Source: CAZIHO01 sp964538875
Lineage (GTDB): Bacteria; Pseudomonadota; Gammaproteobacteria; Chromatiales; Chromatiaceae
Assembly (NCBI GenBank): GCA_964538875.1
Contig: CAZIHO010000048.1
Span: forward strand, 1 to 24,013
Length of the DNA stretch: 24,013 nucleotides
Direction of reading: 5' to 3'
Part shown: one piece after another, positions 1-7,415 of the stretch
How positions within the stretch are numbered: position 1 is the stretch's first letter
Layout of the letters: every line of letters starts with the position of its first letter
The notes under the pieces: generated by a model
Told to the model about the DNA's origin: nothing
Seen by the model: only the letters and a program-made list of their open reading frames with translations
The model's database searches: none
Position numbers and translations under genes: made by a program

Positions 1-19
1 TGCTAAACCCCGTCCCTAC

Positions 20-48
20 TTGCCCTCTGTCCACCTATCTGGTATAAA
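20..48 (+). promoter_or_regulatory. Candidate sigma70 promoter for rpmB-rpmG
   Basis: A TTGCCC box (20-25, four of six matches to the -35 consensus) is followed after exactly 17 bases by TATAAA (43-48, five of six matches to the -10 consensus). Transcription would begin near 55, giving a leader of about 45 bases before the rpmB start at 102. No other gene lies between. The spacing and position are seen directly; promoter activity is inferred. Confidence 0.55.
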
Positions 49-101
49 TTTTGGCCTTTGGCCCCCAGGGTCTGAAACCGAATATTTCGAGGGTTCGCAC
101 C

Positions 102-338
102 ATGTCCAGAGTCTGCCAGGTTACCGGCAAGCGGCCTATGACGGGGCACAATGTCTCTCATGCCCACAATGAAACCAAGCGGCGCTTCTTGCCCAACCTC
201 CACTCCCACCGGTTTTGGGTTGAGTCTGAGAACCGTTTCGTCAAGCTGCGCGTGACCCGTCAGGGTATGCGTATCATCGACAAGAAGGGCATCGACGCCG
301 TGCTGGCGGAAATGCGCGCCCGGGGCGAGAAGTTTTAA
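102..338 (+). CDS. rpmB: 50S ribosomal protein L28
   Basis: This gene encodes a 78-residue protein of the large ribosomal subunit. The start MSRVCQVTGKRP, the central RRFLPNLHSHRFW segment and the VTRQGMRIIDKKGI stretch are typical of bacterial L28, and the length is the usual one. An in-frame upstream start at 51 would add 17 residues not found in L28. The ATG at 102 is preceded by GAGGG (89-93) at good spacing, so I chose it. Only Cys5 of the possible zinc-ribbon cysteines is present, as in the zinc-independent form of L28. rpmG follows after 12 bases, the standard rpmB-rpmG operon of proteobacteria. The pair is served by the promoter at 20-48 and closed by the terminator at 541-565. Confidence 0.97.
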   Translation: MSRVCQVTGKRPMTGHNVSHAHNETKRRFLPNLHSHRFWVESENRFVKLRVTRQGMRIIDKKGIDAVLAEMRARGEKF

Positions 339-350
339 GGAGTCACCCTC

Positions 351-518
351 ATGGCAAAGGCAGCGCGGGATAAGATCAAGCTCGTTTCCACGGCCGGTAC
401 CGGCGTCTTCTATACGACCACCAAGAATAAGAAGCGCACGCCCGCCAAGTTGGAGTTCAAGAAATACGATCCGAAGTTGCGTAAACACGTAACTTTTAAA
501 GAAGGCAAGATTCGCTGA
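351..518 (+). CDS. rpmG: 50S ribosomal protein L33
   Basis: This gene encodes a 55-residue large-subunit ribosomal protein. MAKAARDKIKLVSTAGTG at the start, followed by FYTTTKNKK and the LEFKKYDPKLRKHV segment, is the classical L33 signature. The protein has no cysteine, so it is the zinc-independent (C-minus) form. The ATG at 351 has an AAGGAG Shine-Dalgarno at 337-342 that overlaps the rpmB stop codon, which suggests coupled translation. It is the last gene of the operon; a rho-independent terminator begins 22 bases after its stop. Confidence 0.97.
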   Translation: MAKAARDKIKLVSTAGTGVFYTTTKNKKRTPAKLEFKKYDPKLRKHVTFKEGKIR

Positions 519-540
519 CCTGGCTTAGCGCCGGTCAAAA

Positions 541-565
541 GCCCGCCGCCAGGCGGGTTTTTTTT
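541..565 (+). terminator. Rho-independent terminator of rpmBG
   Basis: CCCGCC (542-547) and GGCGGG (552-557) form a perfect six-pair stem with a four-base loop. It is followed directly by eight T residues (558-565), with an A run just upstream. It lies 22 bases after the rpmG stop codon. Confidence 0.92.
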
Positions 566-661
566 GCCCCCGCGACTGGATTCCGCTTGAGGCGAATCAA
601 GGTCTGGCGGTTGCGGCTCGGGTAGATTCCACCCTTCCATTCCCTGATGCCGGCGATTCCG

Positions 662-1315
662 ATGCGCTTGACCTATCTTCTATGGCTATTGCCGTTCAGC
701 CTGGCGGCCCAAACTCCTGATCTGCGTAACGGCGCGGAAATCAACGAGATCTGCGCCACCTGCCACGGCTCCAATGGCCAGGGTGGCAAACAGGGCGAAT
801 ATCCGCGCCTGGCCGGGCTGCCGAGCGCCTACATCGAAAACCAGATGCTGCTGTTCCGCACCCGCGCCCGGCCGAACATGCCGATGGTGGAGCACACGGC
901 AGAAAATCAGTTGAACGACGCAGACGTGGCGGACATTGCCGCTTACCTCAACCAAATCAACCTGCCGAGCAAATTGCCTCCCATCGACCAAAGCCGTTAC
1001 GACCCCTACGAGCGGTTGCTGCTGGCGGAACGGACCCTCAACATTCCCAAGGTGGCGGGCAACCTGGGCCGGGGTGAACGCCTGTACCGCAAAGACTGCA
1101 AGACCTGTCACGGCGACAAGGGACAGGGCAAACCCAAGCAGGGGATTCCCTACCTGACCGGCCAATATACGGAATATCTGATCCGCCAGATCGACCTTTT
1201 CCGAAATAAAGATCGTATTCACGACCCGGATGACCCGGATGACGACTCCCTGAGTGCCATCAAAGGGGACGAGTGGCAAGACATTTGGGCCTATCTTTCC
1301 GTGCTCGACGATTGA
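662..1315 (+). CDS. Exported diheme cytochrome c (c4-like)
   Basis: This is a periplasmic electron carrier of 217 residues with two class-I cytochrome c domains. With the start at 662, the protein begins MRLTYLLWLLPFSLAA, a signal peptide likely cleaved near AAQ. An ATG at 647 would add five residues in front; neither start has a clear ribosome binding site. The heme motifs are CATCH (C31, C34, H35) and CKTCH (C146, C149, H150). Domain 1 has candidate axial methionines in NMPM (M73, M75). Domain 2 contains no methionine after its heme motif; where c4 proteins usually carry a methionine it has RIHDPDDPDDD, so its sixth ligand may be histidine or absent. The gene stands alone, with no oxidase or dehydrogenase beside it, so its partner is unknown. 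The family is clear; assignment to c4 proper is tentative. Confidence 0.85.
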   Translation: MRLTYLLWLLPFSLAAQTPDLRNGAEINEICATCHGSNGQGGKQGEYPRLAGLPSAYIENQMLLFRTRARPNMPMVEHTAENQLNDADVADIAAYLNQINLPSKLPPIDQSRYDPYERLLLAERTLNIPKVAGNLGRGERLYRKDCKTCHGDKGQGKPKQGIPYLTGQYTEYLIRQIDLFRNKDRIHDPDDPDDDSLSAIKGDEWQDIWAYLSVLDD

Positions 1316-1359
1316 CCAATGGCCGGAATGGATTATCATCGAGGGCAAGCAGAGCGCTA

Positions 1360-1410
1360 GGGGGGCGTTGAAAAGCCTAGTAACCCCCCAATAAGGGCAT
1401 GAAGCCCTAA
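1360..1410 (+). other. Pair of hairpins in intergenic DNA
   Basis: The region 1316-1588 has no convincing gene. It holds GGGGGG (1360-1365) paired with CCCCCC (1384-1389) around an 18-base loop, within which CTAGG and CCTAG (1357-1361 and 1376-1380) offer an alternative pairing. A second stem follows, AGGGC (1394-1398) with GCCCT (1404-1408) around ATGAA. No T run follows, so an intrinsic terminator is unlikely. The structures could be a leader element of the gene at 1589 or the 3' end of the cytochrome transcript. I recognise no riboswitch family. Confidence 0.35.
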
Positions 1411-1588
1411 TAATATGACTAAATCACCTGGTGCCCAGGCACCCCGTATGCTCAATTATTCCCAGACCCAGAGCATCCGGCGTTTTCGATTGACGAATCG
1501 ATTTGCCGAGTTCATCCCCACCGCTGTTACGCGCGGTTGGCCTGTGGCGCGGCACATTAGATGGCCATCGACGAGGTTGGAGACCACC

Positions 1589-1951
1589 ATGGTTGACAAG
1601 GCAAGAGTTGGCGGACGGTTGAGCCGCGTTGCCGGCCGGGGCACGCGGGCGGGTTCCATGAGTTCCTACCGGCCCCGCGCCCTGGACCTGACCCTGTTCA
1701 CGTCCGATGCGGTGCCGGTCCAGTCAGACCTCGGCCGGGGTGGTGTCGCCCTATCCCAGCGGGAAGCCTGGAAGCGCCACGCCTTTCTGCAGGACCGCTA
1801 CGAGTTCCATCTCCACCAAGGACACCCGCTGGAAAAAGCCCGCATCCTGGCCAACCAGGACTTGATGGCTCGCTTTGGCAACGACACCGGCTACTCCGCC
1901 CCCCAACTAGAAGCGATCCTGCTACCTCCGGACGCGGACCCGGCGGACTAA
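1589..1951 (+). CDS. Hypothetical protein, 120 residues
   Basis: I do not recognise this protein. The ATG at 1589 has a GGAGA Shine-Dalgarno at 1579-1583 with good spacing, and I prefer it to the in-frame ATG at 1415, which lacks one. The first 30 residues are rich in Arg and Gly (VGGRLSRVAGRGTRAG) and probably disordered. Residues 50-110 look folded and alpha-helical, with SQREAWKRHAFLQDRYEFH followed by LEKARILANQDLMARFG. There is no signal peptide, membrane segment or cysteine. The gene is isolated: the cytochrome lies upstream and acnD begins 278 bases downstream, both in the same direction. The good ribosome site supports a real gene, but there is no family evidence. Confidence 0.6.
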   Translation: MVDKARVGGRLSRVAGRGTRAGSMSSYRPRALDLTLFTSDAVPVQSDLGRGGVALSQREAWKRHAFLQDRYEFHLHQGHPLEKARILANQDLMARFGNDTGYSAPQLEAILLPPDADPAD

Positions 1952-2137
1952 ACGGCCCCGCCCCGCCCACACGGCTGTTCCCCGGCGTCCCCCAGCGGGT
2001 ATGCTTCTGCCGCTGTTTTAAACGTATTATTCCGAATCCACCCTGGTTTCCGGGACGCGCTGCCCCCATGAAGGAGGCAGCCGCGCCCCAGGTTTAACCG
2101 CCGGTTGACGACGGAGTTTTCCGGTCCGCTAGACCCG

Positions 2138-2194
2138 GCTCATCCAATCAGCTTCACAATGATGAGCATCCGGCCAGGCGTCCCAGGCTGGCCG
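2138..2194 (+). promoter_or_regulatory. Two tandem inverted repeats upstream of acnD
   Basis: GCTCATC (2138-2144) is repeated inverted as GATGAGC (2161-2167). Four bases later CGGCCAG (2171-2177) is repeated inverted as CTGGCCG (2188-2194). Both arms are perfect seven-base matches. They lie 36-92 bases before the acnD start, where an operator or leader structure would be expected. The rest of the 278-base region 1952-2229 shows nothing else I can name. A regulatory role is inferred from position only. Confidence 0.35.
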
Positions 2195-2229
2195 CTAAAA
2201 CAATAATTTTGCAAGGATTCCACCCAACC

Positions 2230-4821
2230 ATGAACAGCCACTACCGCAAGCCGCTCCCCGGCACCCAACTGGATTATTTCGACGCCCGCGCCGCCATCGA
2301 GGCGATTCAGCCGGGCGCCTACCAGGGACTCCCCTATACATCCCGGGTCCTGGCGGAAAACCTGACCCGCCGCTGCGATCCAGCCAGCCTACCCGATGCC
2401 CTCAAGCAGATCATCGAGCGTAAGCGGGAGCGGGACTTTCCCTGGTTTCCGGCCCGGGTGGTGTGCCATGACATTCTGGGCCAGACCGCGCTGGTGGATC
2501 TGGCCGGCCTGCGGGACGCCATCGCCGACCAGGGCGGCGACCCGGCCAAGGTAAATCCAGTGGTGCCGGTGCAGTTGATCGTGGACCACTCCCTGGCGGT
2601 GGAGTGCGGTGGTGAGGATCCAAACGCCTTTGAGAAAAACCGGGCCATCGAGGACCGCCGCAATGAGGACCGCTTTCATTTCATCAACTGGACCAAGTTG
2701 GCGTTCAAGAACGTGGACGTGATCCCGCCGGGCAACGGCATCATGCACCAGATCAATCTGGAACGGATGTCGCCGGTAATCGGGATCCAGGACGGCGTGG
2801 CCTACCCGGACAGCTGCGTGGGCACCGACAGCCATACCCCCCACGTGGACGCCCTGGGCGTGATCGCCATCGGCGTGGGCGGCCTGGAAGCGGAAAACGT
2901 GATGCTGGGCCGGGCCTCCTGGATGCGTCTGCCGGACATCATCGGCGTCGAGTTGACTGGCCGGCCCCAGCCCGGCATCACCGCCACTGACCTGGTATTA
3001 GCTTTGACCGAGTTCCTGCGTAAGGAAAAGGTGGTGGGCGCCTATCTGGAATTCCGGGGCCCAGGCGCCGCCGCCCTAACCCTGGGCGACCGGGCCACCA
3101 TTTCTAACATGGCCCCGGAATATGGCGCCACCGCCGCCATGTTCTTCATCGACCAGCAGACCATCGACTACCTGCGCCTCACCGGCCGGGACGATGACCA
3201 GGTGCGGCTGGTGGAGACCTACGCCAAGACAACCGGCCTATGGGCCGATAGCCTGGCTGGGGCCCAATACGAGCGGCGGCTCAACTTCGATTTGTCCAGC
3301 GTGGGGCGCAACATGGCGGGCCCGTCCAACCCCCACAAGCGGTTGCCCACCGCGGATCTGGCAGTCCGGGGCATTGCCGCGCCTTGGCAGGAACCGCCGG
3401 GGCAAATGCCAGATGGCGCGGTCATCATCGCCGCCATCACCAGTTGCACCAACACCTCCAACCCCCGCAACGTCATCGCCGCCGCCCTGCTGGCCCGCAA
3501 CGCCAACCGGGCCGGCCTGACCCGCAAGCCCTGGGTCAAGACCTCCCTGGCGCCGGGCTCCAAGGCGGTCAAGCTGTACCTGGAGGACAGCGGCCTATTG
3601 CCGGAACTGGAACAGTTGGGCTTCGGCGTAGTGGCCTTCGCCTGCACCACCTGCAACGGCATGTCCGGCGCCCTGGACCCGCGCATTCAGCAGGAAATCA
3701 TCGACCGGGATCTGTTCGCCACCGCTGTATTGTCCGGCAACCGCAACTTTGATGGTCGCATCCACCCCTACGCCAAGCAGGCGTTCCTGGCCTCGCCGCC
3801 CCTGGTGGTGGCCTACGCCATCGCCGGCACCATCCGCTTCGATATCGAAAAGGACGTGCTAGGGCTGGACCCCGCCGGGCGGGAAGTCCGCCTGAAGGAC
3901 ATCTGGCCCCAGGATGAAGAAATCGACGCGGTGGTGCGCAACTCGGTCAAACCGGAGCATTTCCGCCAAGTGTATGGACCCATGTTCGCCCGGCAGGCGG
4001 ACACCGGCGCCGCGGTGCCACCTCTATACGCCTGGCGCCCCCAAAGCACCTACATCCGTCGCCCGCCCTATTGGGAAGGGGCCCTGGCAGGCGCCCGCAC
4101 CCTTACCGGTATGCGTCCCCTGGCAGTGCTGCCGGACAACATCACCACCGACCATCTGTCGCCGTCCAACGCCATTCTGCTGGACAGCGCCGCAGGTGAA
4201 TATCTGGCCAAGATGGGCCTACCGGAGGAAGACTTCAACTCTTACGCGACCCACCGGGGCGACCACCTCACCGCCCAACGGGCCACCTTCGCCAATCCCA
4301 AGCTATTCAACGAGATGGTGCGCAACCCGGACGGTAGCGTGCGCCAGGGCTCCCTGGCGCGGGTGGAGCCGGACGGACAGGTGCTGCGCATGTGGGAAGC
4401 CATCGAAACCTACCTGGAGCGCCAACAACCCCTCATCATCATCGCCGGCGCCGACTACGGCCAAGGATCGTCCCGGGACTGGGCGGCCAAGGGCGTGCGG
4501 CTGGCGGGCGTGGAAGCCATCGCGGCGGAAGGCTTCGAGCGCATCCACCGCACCAACCTGATCGGCATGGGCGTGTTGCCCCTGGAGTTCAAACCCGGCA
4601 CCAACCGCCTCACCCTGGGCATCGACGGCACCGAGACCTATGACGTGCTTGGGGAGCGCAAGCCCCGCGCCGACCTGACCCTGGTGATTCATCGCCGCAA
4701 TGGCGAGCGTCTGGACGTGCCGGTGACCTGCCGCCTCGACACCGCCGAGGAAGTCTCCATCTACGAAGCCGGTGGCGTGCTGCAACGCTTCGCCCAGGAC
4801 TTCCTGGAGTCCGCCGCCTAA
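2230..4821 (+). CDS. acnD: Fe/S-dependent 2-methylcitrate dehydratase AcnD
   Basis: AcnD dehydrates 2-methylcitrate to a 2-methylaconitate isomer in the methylcitrate cycle, which oxidises propionyl-CoA; PrpF then isomerises the product. The protein has 863 residues, the normal length. The N-terminus (YRKPLPGTQLDYFDARAA, then YTSRVLAENL) distinguishes AcnD from AcnA. The [4Fe-4S] ligands are C406 in SCTNTSNP and C472 and C475 in ACTTCNG. The swivelling C-terminal domain carries DYGQGSSRDWAAKG. The ATG at 2230 matches the family start; a TTG at 2209 would add seven unsupported residues. AAGGA at 2213-2217 is a rather distant ribosome site. prpF follows after 57 bases on the same strand, the diagnostic partner. 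prpB, prpC and a prpR regulator are not in the window, which is unusual for this pair. Confidence 0.95.
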   Translation: MNSHYRKPLPGTQLDYFDARAAIEAIQPGAYQGLPYTSRVLAENLTRRCDPASLPDALKQIIERKRERDFPWFPARVVCHDILGQTALVDLAGLRDAIADQGGDPAKVNPVVPVQLIVDHSLAVECGGEDPNAFEKNRAIEDRRNEDRFHFINWTKLAFKNVDVIPPGNGIMHQINLERMSPVIGIQDGVAYPDSCVGTDSHTPHVDALGVIAIGVGGLEAENVMLGRASWMRLPDIIGVELTGRPQPGITATDLVLALTEFLRKEKVVGAYLEFRGPGAAALTLGDRATISNMAPEYGATAAMFFIDQQTIDYLRLTGRDDDQVRLVETYAKTTGLWADSLAGAQYERRLNFDLSSVGRNMAGPSNPHKRLPTADLAVRGIAAPWQEPPGQMPDGAVIIAAITSCTNTSNPRNVIAAALLARNANRAGLTRKPWVKTSLAPGSKAVKLYLEDSGLLPELEQLGFGVVAFACTTCNGMSGALDPRIQQEIIDRDLFATAVLSGNRNFDGRIHPYAKQAFLASPPLVVAYAIAGTIRFDIEKDVLGLDPAGREVRLKDIWPQDEEIDAVVRNSVKPEHFRQVYGPMFARQADTGAAVPPLYAWRPQSTYIRRPPYWEGALAGARTLTGMRPLAVLPDNITTDHLSPSNAILLDSAAGEYLAKMGLPEEDFNSYATHRGDHLTAQRATFANPKLFNEMVRNPDGSVRQGSLARVEPDGQVLRMWEAIETYLERQQPLIIIAGADYGQGSSRDWAAKGVRLAGVEAIAAEGFERIHRTNLIGMGVLPLEFKPGTNRLTLGIDGTETYDVLGERKPRADLTLVIHRRNGERLDVPVTCRLDTAEEVSIYEAGGVLQRFAQDFLESAA

Positions 4822-4878
4822 TATCCCCAGCGGGTGGATCACACCACGTCCCACCCGCCCCTCCTTGGAGAACCCGGT

Positions 4879-6072
4879 ATGGCTCACGCACCCCAGATTC
4901 GTATCCCCGCCACCTACCTGCGGGGCGGCACCAGCAAGGGCGTTTTCTTCCGTCTCCTCGACCTGCCCGAGGCGGCCCAGGTGCCCGGCCCGGCCCGGGA
5001 CGCGCTGCTGTTGCGGGTCATCGGCAGCCCGGACCCCTACGGCAAGCAGATCGACGGCATGGGCGGCGCCACTTCCAGTACCAGCAAGACCGTCATCCTG
5101 TCCAAGAGCAGCCGCCCGGACCATGACGTGGACTATCTGTTCGGCCAGGTGTCCATCGACCAGGCGTTCGTGGATTGGAGCGGTAACTGCGGCAACCTGT
5201 CTGCCGGGGTGGGACCCTTCGCCATCGCCAATGGCCTGGTGGATGGGAGCAGGATCCCCAGGGACGGCATCGCCACCGTACGCATCTGGCAAGCCAACAT
5301 CGGCAAGACCATCATCGCCCAGGTGCCAATCCGCAACGGCGCCGTCCAGGAGACCGGCGATTTCGAGTTGGATGGCGTCACCTTCCCCGCCGCCGAGATA
5401 CAACTCGAATTCATGGACCCGGCGGCGGACGAGGACGGCGAAGGGGGCGGCTCCCTGTTCCCCACCGGCAACCTGGTGGATGACCTGGACGTGCCCGGCG
5501 TGGGCCTGCTCCAGGCCACCCTCATCAACGCCGGCATCCCCACCATCTTCATCAACGCCGGCGCCATCGGCTACCGTGGCACGGAACTCCAGGATGCCAT
5601 CAACGGCGACCCCAAGGCGCTGGCCCTGATCGAAACCATCCGCGCCCAGGGTGCCCTGCGCATGGGCCTGATCCAGAGCCTGGACCAAGCCGCCACCCGC
5701 CAGCACACGCCCAAGGTCGCCTTCGTGGCGCCCCCCGCCGATTACCTGGCGTCCAGCGGCAAGCCGGTGGCCGGTGCCGGCATCGACCTGCTGGTGCGGG
5801 CCCTGTCCATGGGTAAGCTGCACCACGCCATGATGGGCACCGCTGCGGTCGCCATCGGCACCGCCGCCGCGATCCCCGGCACCCTGGTCAACCAGGCGGC
5901 CGGCGGCGGCGAACGCCAAACGGTCCGCTTCGGCCACCCGTCCGGTACCCTGCGGGTGGGCGCAGAAGCCCGCCAAGTGAACGGCGAATGGACCGTGGCC
6001 AAGGTCATCATGAGCCGCAGCGCCCGGGTGTTGATGGAAGGCTGGGTGCGAATACCGGGGGACGCCTTCTAA
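4879..6072 (+). CDS. prpF: 2-methylaconitate cis-trans isomerase PrpF
   Basis: PrpF converts the 2-methylaconitate isomer released by AcnD into the isomer that aconitase-type enzymes hydrate to 2-methylisocitrate. The 397-residue protein has the family's duplicated diaminopimelate-epimerase-like fold signatures: YLRGGTSKGVFF near the start, DGMGGATSSTSKT, then WSGNCGNLSAGVG around the central cysteine, and INAGAIGY. The C-terminus VLMEGWVRIPGDAF is also typical. The ATG at 4879 is preceded by GGAG (4867-4870) at suitable spacing. A GTG at 4834 in the same frame would add 15 residues of low-complexity leader and is rejected. It is co-directional with acnD, separated by 57 bases, and almost certainly in one transcript. 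A hairpin lies 21 bases after the stop. Confidence 0.95.
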   Translation: MAHAPQIRIPATYLRGGTSKGVFFRLLDLPEAAQVPGPARDALLLRVIGSPDPYGKQIDGMGGATSSTSKTVILSKSSRPDHDVDYLFGQVSIDQAFVDWSGNCGNLSAGVGPFAIANGLVDGSRIPRDGIATVRIWQANIGKTIIAQVPIRNGAVQETGDFELDGVTFPAAEIQLEFMDPAADEDGEGGGSLFPTGNLVDDLDVPGVGLLQATLINAGIPTIFINAGAIGYRGTELQDAINGDPKALALIETIRAQGALRMGLIQSLDQAATRQHTPKVAFVAPPADYLASSGKPVAGAGIDLLVRALSMGKLHHAMMGTAAVAIGTAAAIPGTLVNQAAGGGERQTVRFGHPSGTLRVGAEARQVNGEWTVAKVIMSRSARVLMEGWVRIPGDAF

Positions 6073-6093
6073 GAACGCTTTAACTTGCCCAAG

Positions 6094-6118
6094 GCGCCGC
6101 CAACTGACCCGGCGGCGT
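6094..6118 (+). other. Hairpin after prpF, possible weak terminator
   Basis: CGCCGCC (6095-6101) and GGCGGCG (6111-6117) form a perfect seven-pair GC stem around a nine-base loop, with a further G-T pair at the ends. There is no T tract, only TCTGGGT. It sits between the stop of prpF and the next gene, so it could slow or end the acnD-prpF transcript, or protect its 3' end. Confidence 0.35.
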
Positions 6119-6155
6119 CTGGGTAGCTCCCATCCACTGTTTGGAGGACTTGTCC

Positions 6156-6764
6156 GTGACCGATATCAAAGACGTGGTTGACGAAGTGGTCGAATCCGCC
6201 CAGGAACGGGCCACCGACCGGCTCCAGGGAACCATCGCGGCGCTGGTGGCCGTGCTGGCGACGCTGATGGCCCTATTCAACATCAAGGACGGCAACATCG
6301 TGCAGGCCATGGCCCAGACGCAAGCTCAGGGCGTGAACGCCTGGGCCTACTTTCAAGCCAAGAGCACCAAGCAAAGCCTGGCGGAAGGCACCCTGGACCA
6401 ACTGATCTTCGAGCGCGACCGGGGCCTGGCCGAGGGACCGGAAAACGCGGCGCTACTCGACAAAAAAATCGCTTTCTACCAGGACAAGGTGCAACGCTAT
6501 GGCGCCGAAAAGGACGCCATCAAACAACAGGCGGAAGGCTACGAAAATCAATACAACGAGCTGAACATTCATGACGACCAATTCGACATCGCCGAGGCCG
6601 GCATCACCGTGTCCCTGGCCATGCTCGGCATCGCCGCCCTGACCCGCCGCCGCTGGCTGGTAGGGGTAGCCCTGGTGTTTGCCCTGGTGGGCTTAAGTTC
6701 CGGCATCGCCGGGTTTATCGGCGCCAGCTTCCACCTGGGCCTGATCGCCCAACTGCTAAGTTAG
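6156..6764 (+). CDS. DUF4337-type inner-membrane protein
   Basis: This 202-residue protein matches the architecture of DUF4337 proteins, whose function is unknown. An N-terminal cytoplasmic helix (TDIKDVVDEVVESAQERA) leads into a membrane segment at roughly residues 25-45 (TIAALVAVLATLMALF). A charged helical region follows, including the VNAWAYFQAKSTKQSL motif that I associate with this family. Two further membrane segments close the protein (about 150-165 and 170-195). I place the start at GTG 6156, eight bases after a clear GGAGG (6143-6147). A TTG at 6141 in the same frame overlaps that site and is rejected. The gene follows prpF by 83 bases, but a hairpin lies between them, so co-transcription is uncertain. 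Confidence 0.75.
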   Translation: MTDIKDVVDEVVESAQERATDRLQGTIAALVAVLATLMALFNIKDGNIVQAMAQTQAQGVNAWAYFQAKSTKQSLAEGTLDQLIFERDRGLAEGPENAALLDKKIAFYQDKVQRYGAEKDAIKQQAEGYENQYNELNIHDDQFDIAEAGITVSLAMLGIAALTRRRWLVGVALVFALVGLSSGIAGFIGASFHLGLIAQLLS

Positions 6765-6773
6765 CGGGATCAA

Positions 6774-6803
6774 ACCGGGCGGCGCGCAACTGCGTCGCCC
6801 GGT
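6774..6803 (+). other. Hairpin after the DUF4337 gene
   Basis: ACCGGGCG (6774-6781) and CGCCCGGT (6796-6803) form a perfect eight-pair stem, with further possible pairing inside the 14-base loop. It begins ten bases after the stop codon. There is no T run, so it may act as an RNA 3' end or as a rho-assisted terminator. Position supports a 3' end role; the lack of T residues argues against a classical terminator. Confidence 0.4.
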
Positions 6804-6944
6804 CCCCACCGTCCCTACCCCGCCTTAACCTGGCGGTGGCCCGCTCTCTGTTGCGGCCATTGGATCCCATTCCGGGTTCAGAAGCCCCAAAAAACTGGAG
6901 TTTTAAGTGTTTTTAAGGCATATAGGGCTTTAATTTGCCGACAA

Positions 6945-7005
6945 TTATGCTGCACTGCAAAAAAATGTTGCGCTGCACAAAAGTTCCGGTTATGCTGCAC
7001 CGCAA
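6945..7005 (+). promoter_or_regulatory. Three TGC-rich boxes, candidate PhaR-type operators
   Basis: Box 1 (6945-6960) and box 3 (6990-7005) are the same 16-mer apart from one base: TTATGCTGCAC, then T or C, then GCAA. Box 2 (6966-6980) is TGTTGCGCTGCACAA, related to the others in inverted orientation. The boxes are spaced about 21-24 bases apart, roughly two helical turns, and end 40 bases before the phasin start. PhaR, the repressor of PHA granule genes, is known to bind TGC-rich partly palindromic sites at phasin promoters. The repeats are seen directly; PhaR binding is inferred from resemblance and gene context. No phaR gene is in the window. Confidence 0.6.
6969..6996 (+). promoter_or_regulatory. 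Possible promoter of the phasin gene
   Basis: TTGCGC (6969-6974) and TATGCT (6991-6996) are spaced by 16 bases and each matches four of six consensus positions. They fall inside TGC boxes 2 and 3, so a repressor bound there would block RNA polymerase. Transcription would start near 7003. The match is modest and other start points in the AT-richer stretch 6890-6945 are possible. Confidence 0.3.
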
Positions 7006-7045
7006 CATGAAGCCTATGTCCAAACAACCCATAAGGAGAGCACCC

Positions 7046-7390
7046 ATGTTCACTCAGCAGATCAAATCCACGTTCGGTCAATTTGTTGCTCCGGCCATCG
7101 AGATCAACAAGATCGCCCTCGGCTACACGGAAAAGCTGGTGGAACTGAACCTGACCCTGCTGCGCAAGCAGGCGGATGTGGCCCTGGCCAGTTGGCGCGG
7201 CGCCCTGAGCGTCAAGGATCCGGAGCAAGTCAAGGACTACCTGTTCCAGCAGGGTGAAGTGGCCCGCGACATGGTGAACGGCTACGTCGCCGACGCCAAG
7301 ACCGTCACCGAGATGAACCGGGAAGTGGCCAATGACGTGCGCAAAGTGGTCGTATCGACCCTGGCCGAAGCCGCCGAAAAAGCCGCCTAG
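7046..7390 (+). CDS. Phasin family protein (PHA granule-associated)
   Basis: Phasins coat polyhydroxyalkanoate granules in the cytoplasm and control their size and number. This 114-residue, mostly helical, amphipathic protein has the features of the family: an N-terminal FTQQIKSTFGQFVAPAIEIN segment, a central LVELNLTLLRKQADVALASW helix, and a C-terminus ending in alternating Ala, Glu and Lys (LAEAAEKAA). The ATG at 7046 has an excellent AAGGAG at 7033-7038. Upstream in-frame starts (from 6935) would translate the operator-like repeats and are rejected. The gene is monocistronic: TGC boxes and a possible promoter lie in front and a strong terminator follows. PHA synthase and other pha genes are not in this window, so polymer synthesis by this organism is inferred. 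Confidence 0.85.
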   Translation: MFTQQIKSTFGQFVAPAIEINKIALGYTEKLVELNLTLLRKQADVALASWRGALSVKDPEQVKDYLFQQGEVARDMVNGYVADAKTVTEMNREVANDVRKVVVSTLAEAAEKAA

Positions 7391-7415
7391 TCCACCGGGG
7401 GCCTTGCCCCGCGCC

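Noticed and set aside
3..488. Minus-strand frame of 161 codons opposite rpmB-rpmG
   Set aside because: It is covered by two certain ribosomal protein genes, with no ribosome site or recognisable product.
4303..5976. Open frame of 557 codons on the minus strand opposite acnD and prpF
   Set aside because: The plus strand encodes two full-length recognised enzymes here. The antisense translation is Gly/Ala/His-rich with no motif, the usual shadow of GC-rich codons.
6945..7005. Short repeats as a CRISPR array
   Set aside because: There are only three short, imperfect copies in mixed orientation with 5-10 base spacers and no cas gene. They fit operator boxes better.
6935..7045. N-terminal extension of the phasin
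   Set aside because: It would translate the operator-like repeats and lacks a ribosome site, while ATG 7046 has a strong AAGGAG and a family-like start.
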